Origin: Klebsormidium nitens
Lineage: Eukaryota; Streptophyta; Klebsormidiophyceae; Klebsormidiales; Klebsormidiaceae
Direction: 5' to 3'
DNA: 64,000 nt
Assembly (NCBI GenBank): GCA_000708835.1
Contig: DF237014.1
Span: forward strand, 124,001-188,000
Positions within the stretch are counted from its first letter, which is position 1. Each line of letters begins with the position of its first letter. Positions 10,766-24,411 of the stretch are shown piece after piece. Made by a program: the position numbers and the translations under genes. The notes beneath the pieces were generated by a model. It made no database searches, was not told the DNA's origin, and saw only the letters and a program-made list of their open reading frames with translations.

Positions 10766-13700
10766 ATGAACTTCGAGATGCACAACAACGCCATCAGGGC
10801 AGGAGCTCTGCTTCGTGCATCACTTCAACAAACCCAACTCGTCGGCCCAAAGGTGAGCCGATGTATCTACCGTATCTTGACAAGCAGCCATGCTTATTAA
10901 AGATACAGTCAAAGCACACGCAAAGAGTTTGCAATAGATTGACTCACTGAATGAGTATCCGGATTCTTGCTGTGATCCTGACAATGGCCAGTCAACTCCA
11001 CAGGAAGGCGCCTCTCAATCAGATCACAGCGGTGCACAAATGCACGGTGAGCAAACTTCCTCTGCTGTCAATCTAGCAACGCTGATCTCGCTCTCAGAAT
11101 GTTTTTCACCTCTGCAATTTGACCACTCCCAACTCATGACCTCATTTTCCTTTATTTATGTCAAAATTACTGCCTTCTGGCATGCAGATTCTGGTCCAGT
11201 CATATCACCTGCAGATGCTCAATTCAAGGAACATACGTCCTGGTCGCCATTCAATCGCAAGCATCTGGAGCCCGTGGATGAGAATCAAGGAGGAAGACCA
11301 TCACAGTTTGTCAGCGACGCTGCTTGGGCGAGGTAAGTCGCATGGTATCTTTGTTTGGAAGCTCTCTCAAATAGGATACATCCATTGATTCCACACAGCA
11401 ATCCCTAACCTAGATCCCAGTACTGCATGCTCTGGTACCTAAAGATATCAAGCAGAAGACGACTCTTCTTTTTACAGGTTAGGGCCAGAATTTCGCCGAC
11501 TGAGCATACCTGAGGCTGGAGCGGTGGATGCAGCTTGGTTGCCGAGGGAGTCTCTGAGTGCTAACCTCGATAGGTGACCATGGAAAAGTGCAGATTGGAT
11601 GAGTAGAACTGCAGCGTCATAGAAAAAGCTGCTTCATTCCAGCAGCTTCATTTTCAGAAACTTGACATGATCATCCTGTCGACTTGAGTGGGGCGGTGCA
11701 TGCTTCGCTTGGTAATTTTCCAACTGAGATGAAAGGTTTTGCAGGACGTCAATCGATGGAACATCACACGCGCACAAAGGTGGCCCTCATGGGCAGGGCT
11801 TTCCTCTGCAAAGAATCTTGTCAGGCGTGCCTTATGATGGCAGTGAAAACCACGACGAAGAGGGAGCAACATTCCAAACGGAAGATGACGCATTTAGGAG
11901 GGTAAGAAGCAAACACTGAAGACTGGCAAACGACTCTGATTCAATGGACTAGGATTGATTCCTTATTTGCAACATATCGGCATGCTCGTGCCCCCAGAAC
12001 TTCATAGATACACCTCCAAGCCGTATTTATTCAGCTGCAGTTTCAATTCAAGGTCTGCCTCTGGTCAACCTTCCTGACAATCCTCCGGAATGCTCGCAGT
12101 CCGCATTTGCAACGGCTGTTACCACGGAGAGACAGCTAAGACCGAGACCTCCACCGCGGCCAAAGCCAGAGCATCCAGCCTCAATCAAAGCTCGGCATGT
12201 GGAGAAGAAGCAGAAGGCTGGCGCAGACCATTGCAAGAGGTCTCAGTCAAAGGGTCATGTGGCTGTGTCAAAAAACATGCTGGACGAAGAAAGTGTTGCC
12301 GTTGTCCTGCCCAGCCATCAGATTGTCGGGGCAACCGCAGAGATCACGACAGTCGAGAAACCCCTTGAAAAGAAAAGAACAAGGCAACCAGCAAACTCCG
12401 CGTCTACACGTATGCCACAAAGTCCCAAGTTAAAGGCAAAACAATCAGCGAAGCCGATCCAATCAGGAGAAAGCACGGATGGAACCTCGAAGAGCAACAA
12501 AACATGTACCAAGGCTTCGCGGAAAGGAGGGATGCCGAAAAGCCCGCCAGAATTCAAAACGCCCCGTTTGCAGAAGGAAAAGGCGGCGAAAGGCCGTAGA
12601 GATCCCTCAAAAAAGCGCAAGCGCGCTACAGGCGATCGTGCTGTCTCGGATTCCGAAGTCGGAGAAAATGGTCGGACACGAAGCAAATCAAAGAAGATGC
12701 GAAATGAAGACGTCAAGAAAACTGCCTTCAAAGGCGGTGGCAAGGTGCTTTCCAGGTAAGCTGCAATGCCTCCAAAATAGAGGTTCATTCAAGGAAACAA
12801 TTTCTTCCAAGTCCGAATTCCGACCCATTACGGAAGTGGAATAATTTATGTGGACCCCAAATTTGAACTGTTGCAAGCCGTTGATGCGTGCCTGTCAGCT
12901 TGTCTGACAAGCAAGTCCAAAAGTGGCGCTTCGAACAACTTTTGAACCCTCTTCTCAGGATGGAAGCTTTGGCGAGCATCGAATCTGGGACCTGGAGAAG
13001 ACGGTGTGAGGAACAGCAGCTTGAGGTACGTTGTAATCTGCAGACCAACTCCAGCAGACCATACGATATATCATGGTGAGACTGATAGATCACAAACTAA
13101 CCAAGTCTTGACAGCAACGATTCGCTGGCCCCAACTTCCTATATTGGGCACGCTCCTTTGTGAACAAATGCACCTACACAGCCCAGTCTTCATCCTTCTG
13201 CAATTCTGACAGATCAGCCGTGCTTTGCAGCTCGTCAAGAAAGAGGACCCTAGGAAAGCGGAACGGATGCTTGCAAACCGACGAGTAAGTTAGTTGGCAT
13301 AAGCACGCGCGTCTCGTTGTCAGAGTTCTTCTTTCGAAGGATCTCTTCCTTTGAGGTCGATCCACTTAGAAGATCGCCATGCACTTCATTGACTTGCTCT
13401 CACTGCCTTGGAATTATCATTGCTGCGCATGTCCGATAGGGGATACTTGTGTGCAGTCCGCCGAGCGCTCTCGTCTCAGACGGCTCGAGCGTATTGCCAC
13501 TCTGGAAGGAGAGGTAAGACGCTTTCTTTTGATGCGTTTCTGGCTCTCGTCCTACTGATGAAGGAGGCCACTCAAAGAATCTGCTTGTCTACTTCACTAG
13601 CACTGTGTACAGGAATCCTACCGCTATCTTATTGTGGGAGCTTCCGCATAGGTCTTGAAAACAACTCTATCCTGAAATCTAATTGATTGTTATGTTGAAG

Positions 13701-14808
13701 GTCGACGAATTGGTAGCAGAAAGAGAGTCCTACAAGAAGAGACTCACAAGCACACAGGTAAATTCGGCCTTACAACCTGTTTTGATTGAGCAGGAGATTG
13801 TAACTGCTTGTGCAAAAACTTGCGGTTTGAGATGAGGTTCAAGCAGTGTGGTTATGTACTTGGGAAGCAGTTGGACGCTGTCCATTAACGGAATCATGAT
13901 CTACATAGAGTTTTGGAGCAACCGACGCCACTAAGCTCTTTCCCGTTTTGCACAGAGCTTGTACAAGAAAAGTCTGGAGGAGATTGAGAGGCTGAAGCTG
14001 GAGAAGCGCAGTAAGTCCGGTGCACGAGGTAGCAAAAAGAATGACGTACAAGCGCTAGAAGAAGCGCTTGCGGCAAAGAATGTCCAGCTCGAAAGAAAAG
14101 ACCAAGAGCTGAGATCGAAAGAGCGGAGGCTCGAAAAGATGGAAGAAGAACGACAAAACAGGGAAGATGAACTCCAGAGGAAAAGTGAGGAGCAGCAAAG
14201 CAAAGACCGTCTCATAGAGGTAAGGCTAGAACGGAGATATAATTTTAAACGGACAAAGTGAGAACAAGTCAATGCGTGTATCCGATTATCGGTGCGACCA
14301 TCCTTTTGCTGCTGTCGGAAAATAAGTGCCTCGCAACTTTAGGAGACTAAAACATTCGCGCAGAACAATCAGCTAATCAACAGCACGAAGACACGTTTTT
14401 CTCCTCCAGGTGTCCTGCTCCTGTCAACGATTTTGAAGCTTTTGATTCTTTGTCATGCAGTGCTTCCACGCCGTACTGATGCAACAACAGCTGGCGGCTT
14501 CGAGTTACGTGCATTCCATGACCGGCGCTCCCTTTGGTCCTGCGCACCAGATGGCGCTACCGCCGTCCATGCTGACCCTGCCAGGCGGCTCCGGCGGCGG
14601 GCTCATGCCGATTGCTATCCCTCCGACACCGGCCGAGTTTCCCTTGATCATCACAGACCCAGGCCCCGGTCTCATTTACGCCACAGCCGGCCCCGCAGCT
14701 GGTTTCGGTCAGGTAGAGGGTTCACAGAATGCCAGGGGCCAATCGCTAGATCCGCTTGTCCCGACCTTGAGAGCTGTGGATAGCGAAGAAAATGATGCTG
14801 GATCATAA
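10766..14808 (+). CDS. bZIP transcription factor
   Basis: Twelve exons join in frame to 738 aa: 10766-10852, 10938-11046, 11188-11332, 11478-11573, 11745-11901, 11998-12755, 12959-13025, 13213-13284, 13457-13513, 13701-13757, 13956-14219, 14461-14808. Residues about 487-505 read PRKAERMLANRRSAERSR. This is a bZIP basic region with N-x7-R, and the first zipper Leu follows after exactly nine residues (positions 513 and 520; then Tyr 527). The DPRKAERMLANR start resembles plant group I (VIP1/RSG-like) factors. Residues 1-473 are disordered, with a strongly basic Lys-rich stretch (about 290-450). After the zipper comes a Glu/Lys/Arg-rich coiled coil (about 536-623), then a Gly/Pro-rich tail. An intron splits the basic region after ANRR. 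The start codon is the weakest point. Role: nuclear DNA binding; targets unknown. Confidence 0.82.
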
Positions 14809-15907
14809 AGTTGAGTCAACAAGGCAGAATGGCTGTTGTTTTGCCATCGAATAGGACCGTTACATAGAGCCTTCAGTACGTCGGGCTTGTGGTCAAACTT
14901 CAGTGAACATAGAAGGCATCTATGCAGAGCGCATGAAGTAACTCCATGTTAAGCAGACCCCAACGTACATAGTAGTCTTCTAAGGTGCATTTAACGAAGT
15001 GCATGTGGTTATATTGATTCTGTAGGTGAGCACTGGAATGAGCCTTCAAATTTGCACAAAGCATTTCGAACTTGCAGTCCTTTTGCCGCTCACTGTCAGT
15101 TTCAGGCTTGCGGCAATGATGATTACAATCGAAGTCCTCTTTCCATTCTGCGTCGGTGTTGAGAACGTGTCGTACAGAGGTTCTCCGGATACTTGCGGAC
15201 TCAGCGCACTGTTTATAACGACCGCGCAACGATATGAACTTATGTTCAAATCGCTGTGGGATGTTTTGCATGCCGCCAATCTCACAGTTGAACGTATGCA
15301 AGATTTACGATTCCACGATCGAGGTTTACAACCTTCTGAAATCTCTCGCATCGCAACTTCCAGCTAGGCATATGCAGTCAACGTACATTGAAAAGCGAGG
15401 CAAGGCTGCAGCCTGTGCCGCGCTCCAATACGCCTGCATGCCTTAGCGGCCAACTGCCGTTGCATGAGTCATGGGCGGCATATCTGAATTCACGTACGTG
15501 ACTTATTACTTCGAGATAGGTCGCAGACCGGACACATTCAGATTGATCAGGACATGCACCGTCGCTTCTACAGATCGAAGCGCGCCGGCCCCACTCTTAT
15601 GCTATACGCCTCGGAAACATTGACCCGCCCGCCACGAGTCAATCTGCGCAGACCATGCACGTGACAAACCCCTTACACACGTTCCCTGGCACGATGATCG
15701 CTTACTAGCCCCTTCTCGGTGGCTCGAGAGTGGCGGCCATTCAAAGAGGATGTGCAGTGCCAGTGCCACGAATACAATCGGCAGTCTCATAATACCCCGC
15801 ATGCATGACTGCATACGCGGTTGTCCAAGAATGTGAGCGCAACGATCATGAGACCCAATTGTACCCCGTTACCTGCACGGTCCATCACAATCTGATTCCA
15901 CTTACTC
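14809..15907. other. Intergenic, 1.1 kb, between convergent genes
   Basis: This stretch contains the 3' flanks of the bZIP gene (plus) and WDR3 (minus). Open frames on both strands at 14900-15450 are short, overlap each other and show no domain. Nothing else is seen. Confidence 0.5.
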
Positions 15908-18900
15908 TTATTGTTCATTCTCGGCTGTGGAAATTTTCCGCTTCTTCTTCCTTTGTTGCTGCTTTTCTTCTATCGCCCCTGCCCGCCCCTTCGCCAGCTT
16001 TTGCCGGATGCCGAGCACCTTCTGCACTGCGTCTCCGAAGGGCGCTTGTGACTTCGCCGCCAGCATCCGTTGCACGTGCCCCAGCGCAGCAAGGTTGAAT
16101 CCCAGAGCGCTCTTCAGCCCCTGAACCCTAGGGCGCAGCTCGTTCTGTACCGTGAGAAGAGTCGGCCGGGCTGACGTGGTGGCGACCAGCTGCGATTGGT
16201 GCAGCCTCAGCAGCAGAATAGCTGCCCGGCAAGAGAGTTCTATCTGGTCGCCCGCCCTGAGCCACTGGGCGATGTAGTCTAACAGGTGAAGGGCGGAAGA
16301 GAAGGGCAGGACGAGCAGGGCTTGTTCCAGATCGCTGGTCCGGACGGCCGCGACGGCCTTCAGAACAAACGCCGCGGGAGAGAGGCCCAGCATGAGCGGG
16401 TTCGGGGGCAGTGGCTTCGCCTTCGGATCACGCTGCCGCTCCATCTGCGAAGAGACAATCGAAGGACTACATTGAGAGCCAGACGAGAACCGGTTCGTCC
16501 CCCTTGGAGTCGAAATGCAAGGGTTTTCGTACGCTTGCGAGGGATGCAAAGCAGCACTATCCTCCTGAAGTTCCTGGTCACTTTCCTCACACGAGAAGCC
16601 CTGCCCGTTCAAAACAAAACTGAGATCCGGAACCGCACCTGCGTACGACAGGGGCCTCGCGGGGCTACTTCCTGTGATCCTCAAGACCCTAACGGTAAGC
16701 CACCAAAAAACCTTACAATATCTCTTTCGCGCGGCGGGCACTCCTCACCCGGTGGTCAAGCACCCGCTGCGTCTCGAGCTCCGCCATCTCGAGCGCCTCG
16801 ATAATCGAGTCCGCTGCGGAAATGGTTTCCTGGGTGCGCCGCCCCGCCGCGCCCACGGCCCCTTCCGCGTTGTCGTCCCCCGGTTGGCCCCCCCGGTCGT
16901 CGGCCGCGTTTTCAATGCCCGCCTCGAACATGCTCTCCAGCCGCTTCTCCCGCTCCTCCTCCACGAAGAAGGGCTCCTCCGTGCGCTCCCACCGGCGCAG
17001 CGACCGATCGTGCGAGCCGGTCACCACGAAATCGCCGTGGCTGCTCACCGCCAGGCACCAAACCTGCGGAGGGCGGAAAGCAAAGCACAAGCGTCACGTT
17101 GTAGGAACGAAGGAAGGATGCACTCTGAACCAGTGCACCTGAAGAGAGCAGGAGGCTGCGCGACACGACATTAAGCTGATTCAGGCGAGGGGGACAGAAC
17201 TACCTGAGGGCTAGGTACTTGACGATGTTGACACGTGGTGTCGTTCGAAGAACTGTCAAGCGGAAACTTTGTGATGGTTGGTAGCTCATAGTAGCATCGA
17301 GGTCAATGTCATCAGACGCGGTCACCTGCACCATGTCTTCCAAGCAGCACAGCTTGCTTGGTCAAGGGAAGAGCCATGCGACTCTTGATCTAAGCAGCAA
17401 ATGCGCAGCGTGACAAACCAGTTTTGTAACAAGTTGCGCGGGGGCTAGTCTGCAAACTTGGCATGAGGAGGGGTCGCGTCGCACCTCGGCGTGGTGCCCG
17501 TCCAGCGTGAGCAGCAGCTCGAACTTGTCGACGTCCCAGTACTTGACGCTCTTGTCCTTGCCCACCGTGAACAGGTAGTGCGTGTTGCGCACAAACGCCA
17601 CCTGCACTCCCGCAAAGGCGCGTCTCGATACCGCCCTCTTCGCAACCTCTAACAACGGGCGCGGCAATCGTGAATCAAACGAGCTTCGAAGCACAGGAGT
17701 CTGCGCGCCAGCTCTTCTGTTGCACGCAGATGTAACAAGTAGTACATTCAAACGCTTTCCACGGCAGGTTTGAATAAACCCTTGCGAGGTTCTCCTTCTG
17801 ACGTCATGCTTGCGCAATACAGGGTCCCCGCGGGGTGACGTCGTGCGCGCACCTGCATGACGCTGTCCTGGTGCGCGAAGAGCGAGCGGTGGCAGTCGCC
17901 GAAGTCCATTCCCCAGATCTTGAGGTTCTTGTCCGCGGACCCGCTGGCCAGCAGCGCGCCGTCCGACGAGATGTCCAGCGACAGCACCGGCAGCTTGTGC
18001 CCGTACAGCGACAGAAAGAACTTGAGCGTGTCCGCGAAGAACACCTGCGGAAGGGACACGAGGTGTTCGAGCGTAACTCTTTTCCCACAGTGAGTCGACA
18101 GTATAGGCCTTGTGACCGCAAAAAGAGCCGTGCTTGAAGAAGCGAGGGGGATCCTTCCGTACCTGAACGATTCGTACGGAGAAGAAACACGCAGGTGGCA
18201 CCTTGTTGGAAACCGGGTGCAACAATCACTTGTTTCTGATGAACGTCAAATGAAGAAACAGTGACCAAAGCTGGGTGGCGTTTCTGATGTTGACTGCGTT
18301 CGGAAACAACTGAAAGCGTCAAAGACGTCGGATATTCCAATTCAAAAGCCAGACATTACAGCGACGTTCGTCACGAGCACGTTGCCTCGAGAAGAACACC
18401 AACATGCTGCTCTACAGCTACATTGTGAAAAAAGAGCGGCAAAGAAATACGACTGCTTTCCCACCCCCGCCCAGCACTGACCTTGATGGTGGAGTCCAGC
18501 AGTGCGACCGCGATGTACTTGCCGTCCGGGCTGAAGCGCACGCACAGCACGTCGTCCGTCATCTTGAGCGTGCGCGTGTTGCGCACCGCCAGCTGCTGCG
18601 CCGCGTCGCCGTCCTCTCGCACCACCTCGTACTCCCAGAACTGCGCACAGCAGCGCGGCCGCGTCAGCAGGGCCAACACCGGAATGTGGGCCTTTGTGAC
18701 TCAACATATTGCAAGACAGAACAGACATCGGCTCGAGAATACTTTCCGCTAAGTCTCGTACTATCTACTGTCCCTACCAACAAGTATCATGCACATCCTT
18801 TGTGGCTTCCCAATCATAGAGCACCAAATTAAATATAGACTCTGATGGGGTCTCAAGCGGATGGTCTCAGGAGCTATCAGAGGAGACCCGTTCTGCTGCT

Positions 18901-21900
18901 GCCTGTCATCAAGCCCTCTGCCTCATTCCCTTCAGTCTCGCAGCTCAAGATCCAACGAGGGGGAAAAGGCTGCTTGTCTGCTGAACCCAAAGCAGAACGA
19001 ATAAGTTCCTCTTGATCCGCTCACCTTGACGTCATGGTCCGCCGAGGCACTCGCGAAGCCGGTCCCCTTGGGGTCCGCCGCAATGGACCAAACCGCCCCT
19101 GTGTGAGCCTCCACCGACTCAATCAGGCTGGATCCCCCCACATCAAACAGCTCCAGCGCGCCACCCTTGGTTCCTACGACCGCCTGCCGGTTGCCCGGCA
19201 CGAACAGCGCGGACAGCCCGTACCCGGAGTCCATTGTCCGCAGGCATGTGCCGGTGCGGGGGTTCCAGACCTGAATGCAATGAAGGCAGCGAGGAATCAG
19301 GAAATAAATAGAGAAAGACGGATTTGAAGTACCTTCGGGCAAGCGCCTTCCATCGGATCCATTACAGTGCGCGAATAGGCAGCGAGCTCATGTTGCCTAA
19401 GGTGCGAGCCAACAAGTTCTGGGCCTGCGGTTCACAAGCACATCTGAAGGCAAAATGACTACAACTCCGGTTCGCTGAAGACTGTCTACAAATGGAAACG
19501 CAAACGGATAGGAGTGAAGTTAAGGCGCCGCTTCTGCTGATGCCGAGATCAGTTTGTCCCACTGACCTTGACGGCGTTGTGGCTGGTGGAGAGGAGGAGG
19601 GAGTCGTCAGAGCTGAGCGCCACAGCGCGCACGTCGCTGCGGTGGCCCGGCAGCTCCAGGCCGTACGTCCTCTCGTAGCTGTCAGCAGTGACGTCATACA
19701 CCTGCAGCAGGGCCCGCTCGATATTCTCAAGCCCAGCTAAAATGTTAAAGCCGCAGAACAGAAATATTTTCGTTGGCAATGCCACTATCTCCATTTGGAA
19801 TATCCATGTCCTCTCGTTTTCGCCTCCAACAATCGCTGCCATTCAGTAGCAAGAACTGAGCAACGATTCGGGGGAAGACTTCGGAATTTCACGATTGTCG
19901 CTGAACGAAAGCGCCGAAGGATCTGGAAGGATTCTGCAAACAGCCCTAGAAATTTCAATTATCGTTCACTCGCACTGAACTACTTCAGTTATAGTTCACT
20001 TTGAGATTTCACGCTGACTATGCAATCAGGCTGACGAGCCTGATAAAACACATTTGCTGTGCAAGCGACTGAGAAGGTAACCGGCCCCTCCTTGTCGGTG
20101 GTCAGGAGCGATTCAATCAACCGGGCATTTTCGCTTTTTTGTCCTACACGCGATCAGGATTGGCATTGCCATCTTACTGATTGACAGGTGCCAGCGGAAC
20201 TTGTCATAGACGCCGTACCTCAATGCTGTTGTTGTGTAGCGAGAGGGCCAGCTGGGCCTCGACGCCCTTCTTGAGCGCTCCAGGAGAGAAGGCAAACGAG
20301 CGGATCTTGTGCTTGCTGCGCACCACCTGCAGAGAGAAAAGGTCGGAGGTTCTCCTCCAAGGTCCGAAAAAGAGAGACGCAATAAGACTATCCACAAAGC
20401 GCCATATCAGTCAAACAAGCTGCTGCAGAAGGGGCTAGCCGCAGCATGAGCCTGCCTGCGGCCATTTGAGATCGTCAATGGCAACGCAATCCGGTGAAAT
20501 TTAACAGATCCCCTCAGTCGAATACTGCTCCAAGACATCATGCGGTGCTGCTCATGCGACAACCACAACGCTCGTCGAGGATCCAGCCTCGTAATCGTGG
20601 ACAAGCTCCATGCTGCAGCAAAGCTTCGACAGCTGTTCCTGATGCGTCACCTGGCGGCCTGACACTAACATCAGATGCTGCCGGGACCTCTTGCAGGATT
20701 GCCAAAAGTTGCAAATCTTAGAGTCGACGAAAGCTTTAGCATGGCGCCCGCTTCTGCTGACCTGCATAAGGGACAGCTCGTCTGCTGCCGCAACGGAGGC
20801 GTCCTCCTGCGCCTCCTCAGCAGCTTCTTCTCCCTCCCCCGGGGGGCCCTTCGCCGCCTTGTCCTTCATCTTCTCCTGCTTGCGCTTCTTCCGCCGCTTG
20901 GCGCGCCGAGCAGCCTCTGCGGCGTCGCGCACCCTGCACTCGTGATCGAAAGGTTTCAGGATTCATGCCAGCGAAACAGCTGTACTGGATATGTTTTTTT
21001 TGGTCCACGTCCTGTGCTTGGTATGAATTTCGTTTGTCGACGTCCTGGAAGAGTCTCAAGAACGTTTTAAGACACCTACCAACCCTCCTCGTTTCAGCGC
21101 TGCCACCCTCTCATAAGACTGTTGGGAAGGACAATAGCCACAAGTCACTCTCTCGCCCCAAACTCGCACTCACACAGGCTTCTCACGAACTTCACCACTG
21201 TCAAGTCAGTTGGCAGACTCACACACATCAAACAGCATCCTTTTGAACAATAAACTCAAGTGAGCCCAATAATTTCATAATCCGGTGCACCAGACCTTCT
21301 CCAGCCTGCCTTATCTGTACCCGCCCTCACCTGTAGAGCTCGAGAGCCTTCCCTGGACCCTGGCATCCCAGAAGTGTGCCGCTCGGGTTGAAGCGCAGAG
21401 TGGCCACCCGCTCAGTACTCTGCCGCCGGATGCTTCCCAGGGGGGTCAGAAGGTCCCAGCTGGCGCCCCCTCCTGCAGAGGGCTCCCTTCCCGAAGTTTC
21501 CGCTTCGTCAGCGATGGCATACCAGCGGATCTCGACATCGGCACTCCCAGTGGCCAGGCGCTGCTCCGAGGGGTCGACGTCCAGGGACCACACCTGAAAA
21601 AGAAACGTAGAGCGATTGGACTCATTTGTTGCTCGGCAGGAGTTATGCGCTTGATAAGTTGACTGAGGTTGTCGTACGTACTGTATCTGGCATAGCACTG
21701 AGTTGGACAGACATTTAGTGTGGCACGCGAAGGCTGGGCTCGGATCTGACACCATCTGCAATCTGGTAGAAAGCTTCATGGAAAACTAGTCGAACCTCAA
21801 GGAATTGTGAAGGCAAGTTTAGAACAGTGAGGACAACAAGGAAAAGCTCGAAGACACAAACGGAGGCAATCTGGCTCACCTCCCCCCTGTGCCCGACCAC

Positions 21901-23542
21901 TGTCTGCGTGCAGTGCTGAGTATCCAGATCCCACACCCGGACAAAGGTGTCTTTGGAGCAGCTAACGAGCTTGCGACGGCTTTCTAAGAACACCTGCACA
22001 GGAAGCGAACCCAGTCACACCTGCCGCCAACGAGGTTTAGCATAGACTGCGAAGCTGGCAAGGAGTCACGCTGCCTTCAGGGGCCCAGCAAAGGGCAAAT
22101 TGCAGGACCTTAAGGCCCTCGCTACGAATGACTGATAATTGGAGCAGACAAGTGCATGAGTCATCAAGAGCAACAGATTCCGGGCACTCAGGCACAGCCC
22201 GAAGGTTAGATGTAAAAAACCAGAGGTAAACCAATCTGTGTACCACTGCAAAGTCAAAGTACCAGGATTTCTTCTTTGTATCTTTAACGTGGCCCAAGAC
22301 CGATTAACGTGGCCCAAGACCGACATTGAACCACATTGGAAAGTCGTAAGCTCGATTGTGAGAAGTGTATATCAATGAGACGCAAGGGGATAGAATGGAG
22401 AATAACAAAGATGTTTTCAGCTTTGGAGCGCAGACAAAGTATCTGAGATCAGAGCCCGTTCCGTTTTCAGTGAGGGGCCAAAGAAAAGTACGTGATCCTC
22501 ACTAGGCTGCCACCAAAGATAGTTTCCCTCAAGAAACTTGCCCAGGTGGACACAGCATGAAAGTGTTCTTATGCAGAAGCTCATGGCAGTTTACTGCGCG
22601 TCCAAGCAGGGATGTACCAGGTCTGTGACTTGATCGCGGTGGCCTTTGAGGCGGTACAGCCCTGCTTCTCCCACCACATCCCAGACTATGACATCTGTGT
22701 CTTTCGCCCCTGACGCCAGAAGGGCCCCGCTCTTGCTGTACCGCAGGGCAGTCACTGCGGACTTGTGCCCGCTCAGGACCACCTCACAGGTGCCCTTGAC
22801 AAAATCCCATATTCGTATCTGCAGAGGAATTAGTTGCTGTCTTTCTAGAGCCAAGGCAGAGAAAGCTGTTGCACAAGCATAGAAAGTAGTTTGCGAAAGG
22901 TGGTGGCACCAGGCACCAGTTATTGATGTGCTGCTGACGCTGATGCAGTGGTATGATGCGTTATGCGCAGATATATGCAGAGGGAGTAGTGCGCTCGTTT
23001 TCAAGAAACCTCACCGATCCATCAGAATAGCCCACCGATATTCTGGACACCTCAGTGGGAGCGAAAGCGATTGCAGTGACCTCTGGGTGGGGCCCGCTGT
23101 CATGTGACGTGCCTGGTGCAGCTAAGGTCTGGATCTGAAAGATACAAACATAGATGAAAATGGTTAGTACACACCACTCAAAGCCTTTGAGAAGCCTCTG
23201 CACCTGCCGGCAATTGATGTTCAATTGGACCGCTTCACTCAAATTCGTCAGGTCAATTGCTTACCACTGTGATTCGACGTTAGTTGTAATTTAGATGCTG
23301 GTTAAGAAGAAAAATGTCCATATCTCTTGATAGGAAGGGTTACTAAAGATTGAAATATCAAAGTTCGGGTATTGGTGCAAAGAACTTACTGCGGCTCCTT
23401 GTTTGAGATTCCACACAAGCACGTTTTCCAGGGCTGCAGATACTAGGAGCTTGCCCGAAGCGTCGAACGCAACATTGGCTGCTGTTGATGCCACCACCCC
23501 AAAGGTAGCGGCAGCCTCATACCGCAAGTATGCCTTCACCAT
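15908..23542 (-). CDS. WDR3: WDR3 / Utp12 (Dip2), small-subunit processome WD40 protein
   Basis: Utp12/WDR3 is a nucleolar WD40 protein of the UTP-B subcomplex, needed for early pre-18S rRNA processing. Fourteen exons join in frame: 23542-23390, 23134-23015, 22818-22618, 21993-21880, 21593-21331, 20933-20762, 20326-20219, 19701-19567, 19270-19025, 18640-18482, 18044-17853, 17601-17485, 17063-16749, 16444-15908. The total is 943 aa, the length I recall for human WDR3. Family landmarks: MVKAYLRYE at the start, [85 protein letters not shown] and [17 protein letters not shown]. The C-terminal Utp12 domain contains [18 protein letters not shown], and the tail is basic ([10 protein letters not shown]). 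A Lys/Arg-rich insert lies between the two WD40 propellers, as in homologues. It looks intact and ordinary. Confidence 0.96.
22284..22323. repeat. 20-bp perfect tandem duplication in a WDR3 intron
   Basis: The unit ttaacgtggcccaagaccga occurs twice in a row, inside the intron between 21993 and 22618. It has no evident function. Confidence 0.9.
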
Positions 23543-24411
23543 TGCCTCTGCTTTCTCCCTCTGTCAAAAATTACAAATGTCCGCGTAAGGACTGCACAAG
23601 CCACACCATCACCTGAAAACCAATCACCACCAATGACCAACAAGCCCGTGTATCCTAGGTACAGGCCAGGCCACACCACCACCCATCAAGAATCTGGACA
23701 GGCCAAAGTACCACCAATGCCATGACCACGGGATGACCACCTGGAGGCTGGCACCAGCTCGTCTCCACTTCAAACTTATTCAATGAGCTGCCAGCTTTGA
23801 ACGTACAGCTTTGCCTAGTAAAATTGGCACTTCTCCCGCTACTCTCGTTGTCAATGGAGCCTCTACACCGTTCGATCCGAAAAGGGGTCAATGGACGGCT
23901 CGCAGTCCGTGCATCCGTGGGCCGCTGGCTCAAGGTAGGTACGTACTGTAACGGTACCCTGTTCTCGGTACAGGTATACCGTCGGAAGCAGAGATGTGTG
24001 CTGCTCAGAAGTCGTAGGTACCCGGCATGCTTTGTCGATACCTGTCGGCCATCGACGGCAAAGGCTTCACATTGGAACCATATCAAGGGCGCCTGCTGAG
24101 CATCTGACAAGGTGAAAGCTGGGTTCTGGAAGGGAGAGGTATAGCGTATTGGTCGAACGAAGCACTCAACACTCGAGACTCGAGAGCCTAATATTCAAGT
24201 CGTTGAGAGCCCATGACTCTGACGTCTAGTAGTAGTAGTACCTACCTAGGTAGTAGGATAAAGGAAAGTGGACTTCAAAGCATGCAGCAAGGTTCTCTTC
24301 GGGCGCTGCTGTGGATTTCTGTCGTGCGAGGGCAGTAATAGGAGTCAAGACAAAGCGAGTTGCATTACCAAGATTGTTCACCAGCATCGGCCTCTTGAGT
24401 GATGCGCAGAG
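23543..24411. promoter_or_regulatory. Divergent promoter region, WDR3 / HEXIM-like gene
   Basis: These 869 bp separate the two start codons and should hold both promoters. Short palindromic runs occur: ctcgagactcgag near 24173 and an agtagtagta/cctacctaggtagtagg stretch at about 24227-24256. Several ggtac repeats lie at 23935-24020. I see no TATA box at a convincing distance from either start. Confidence 0.45.
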
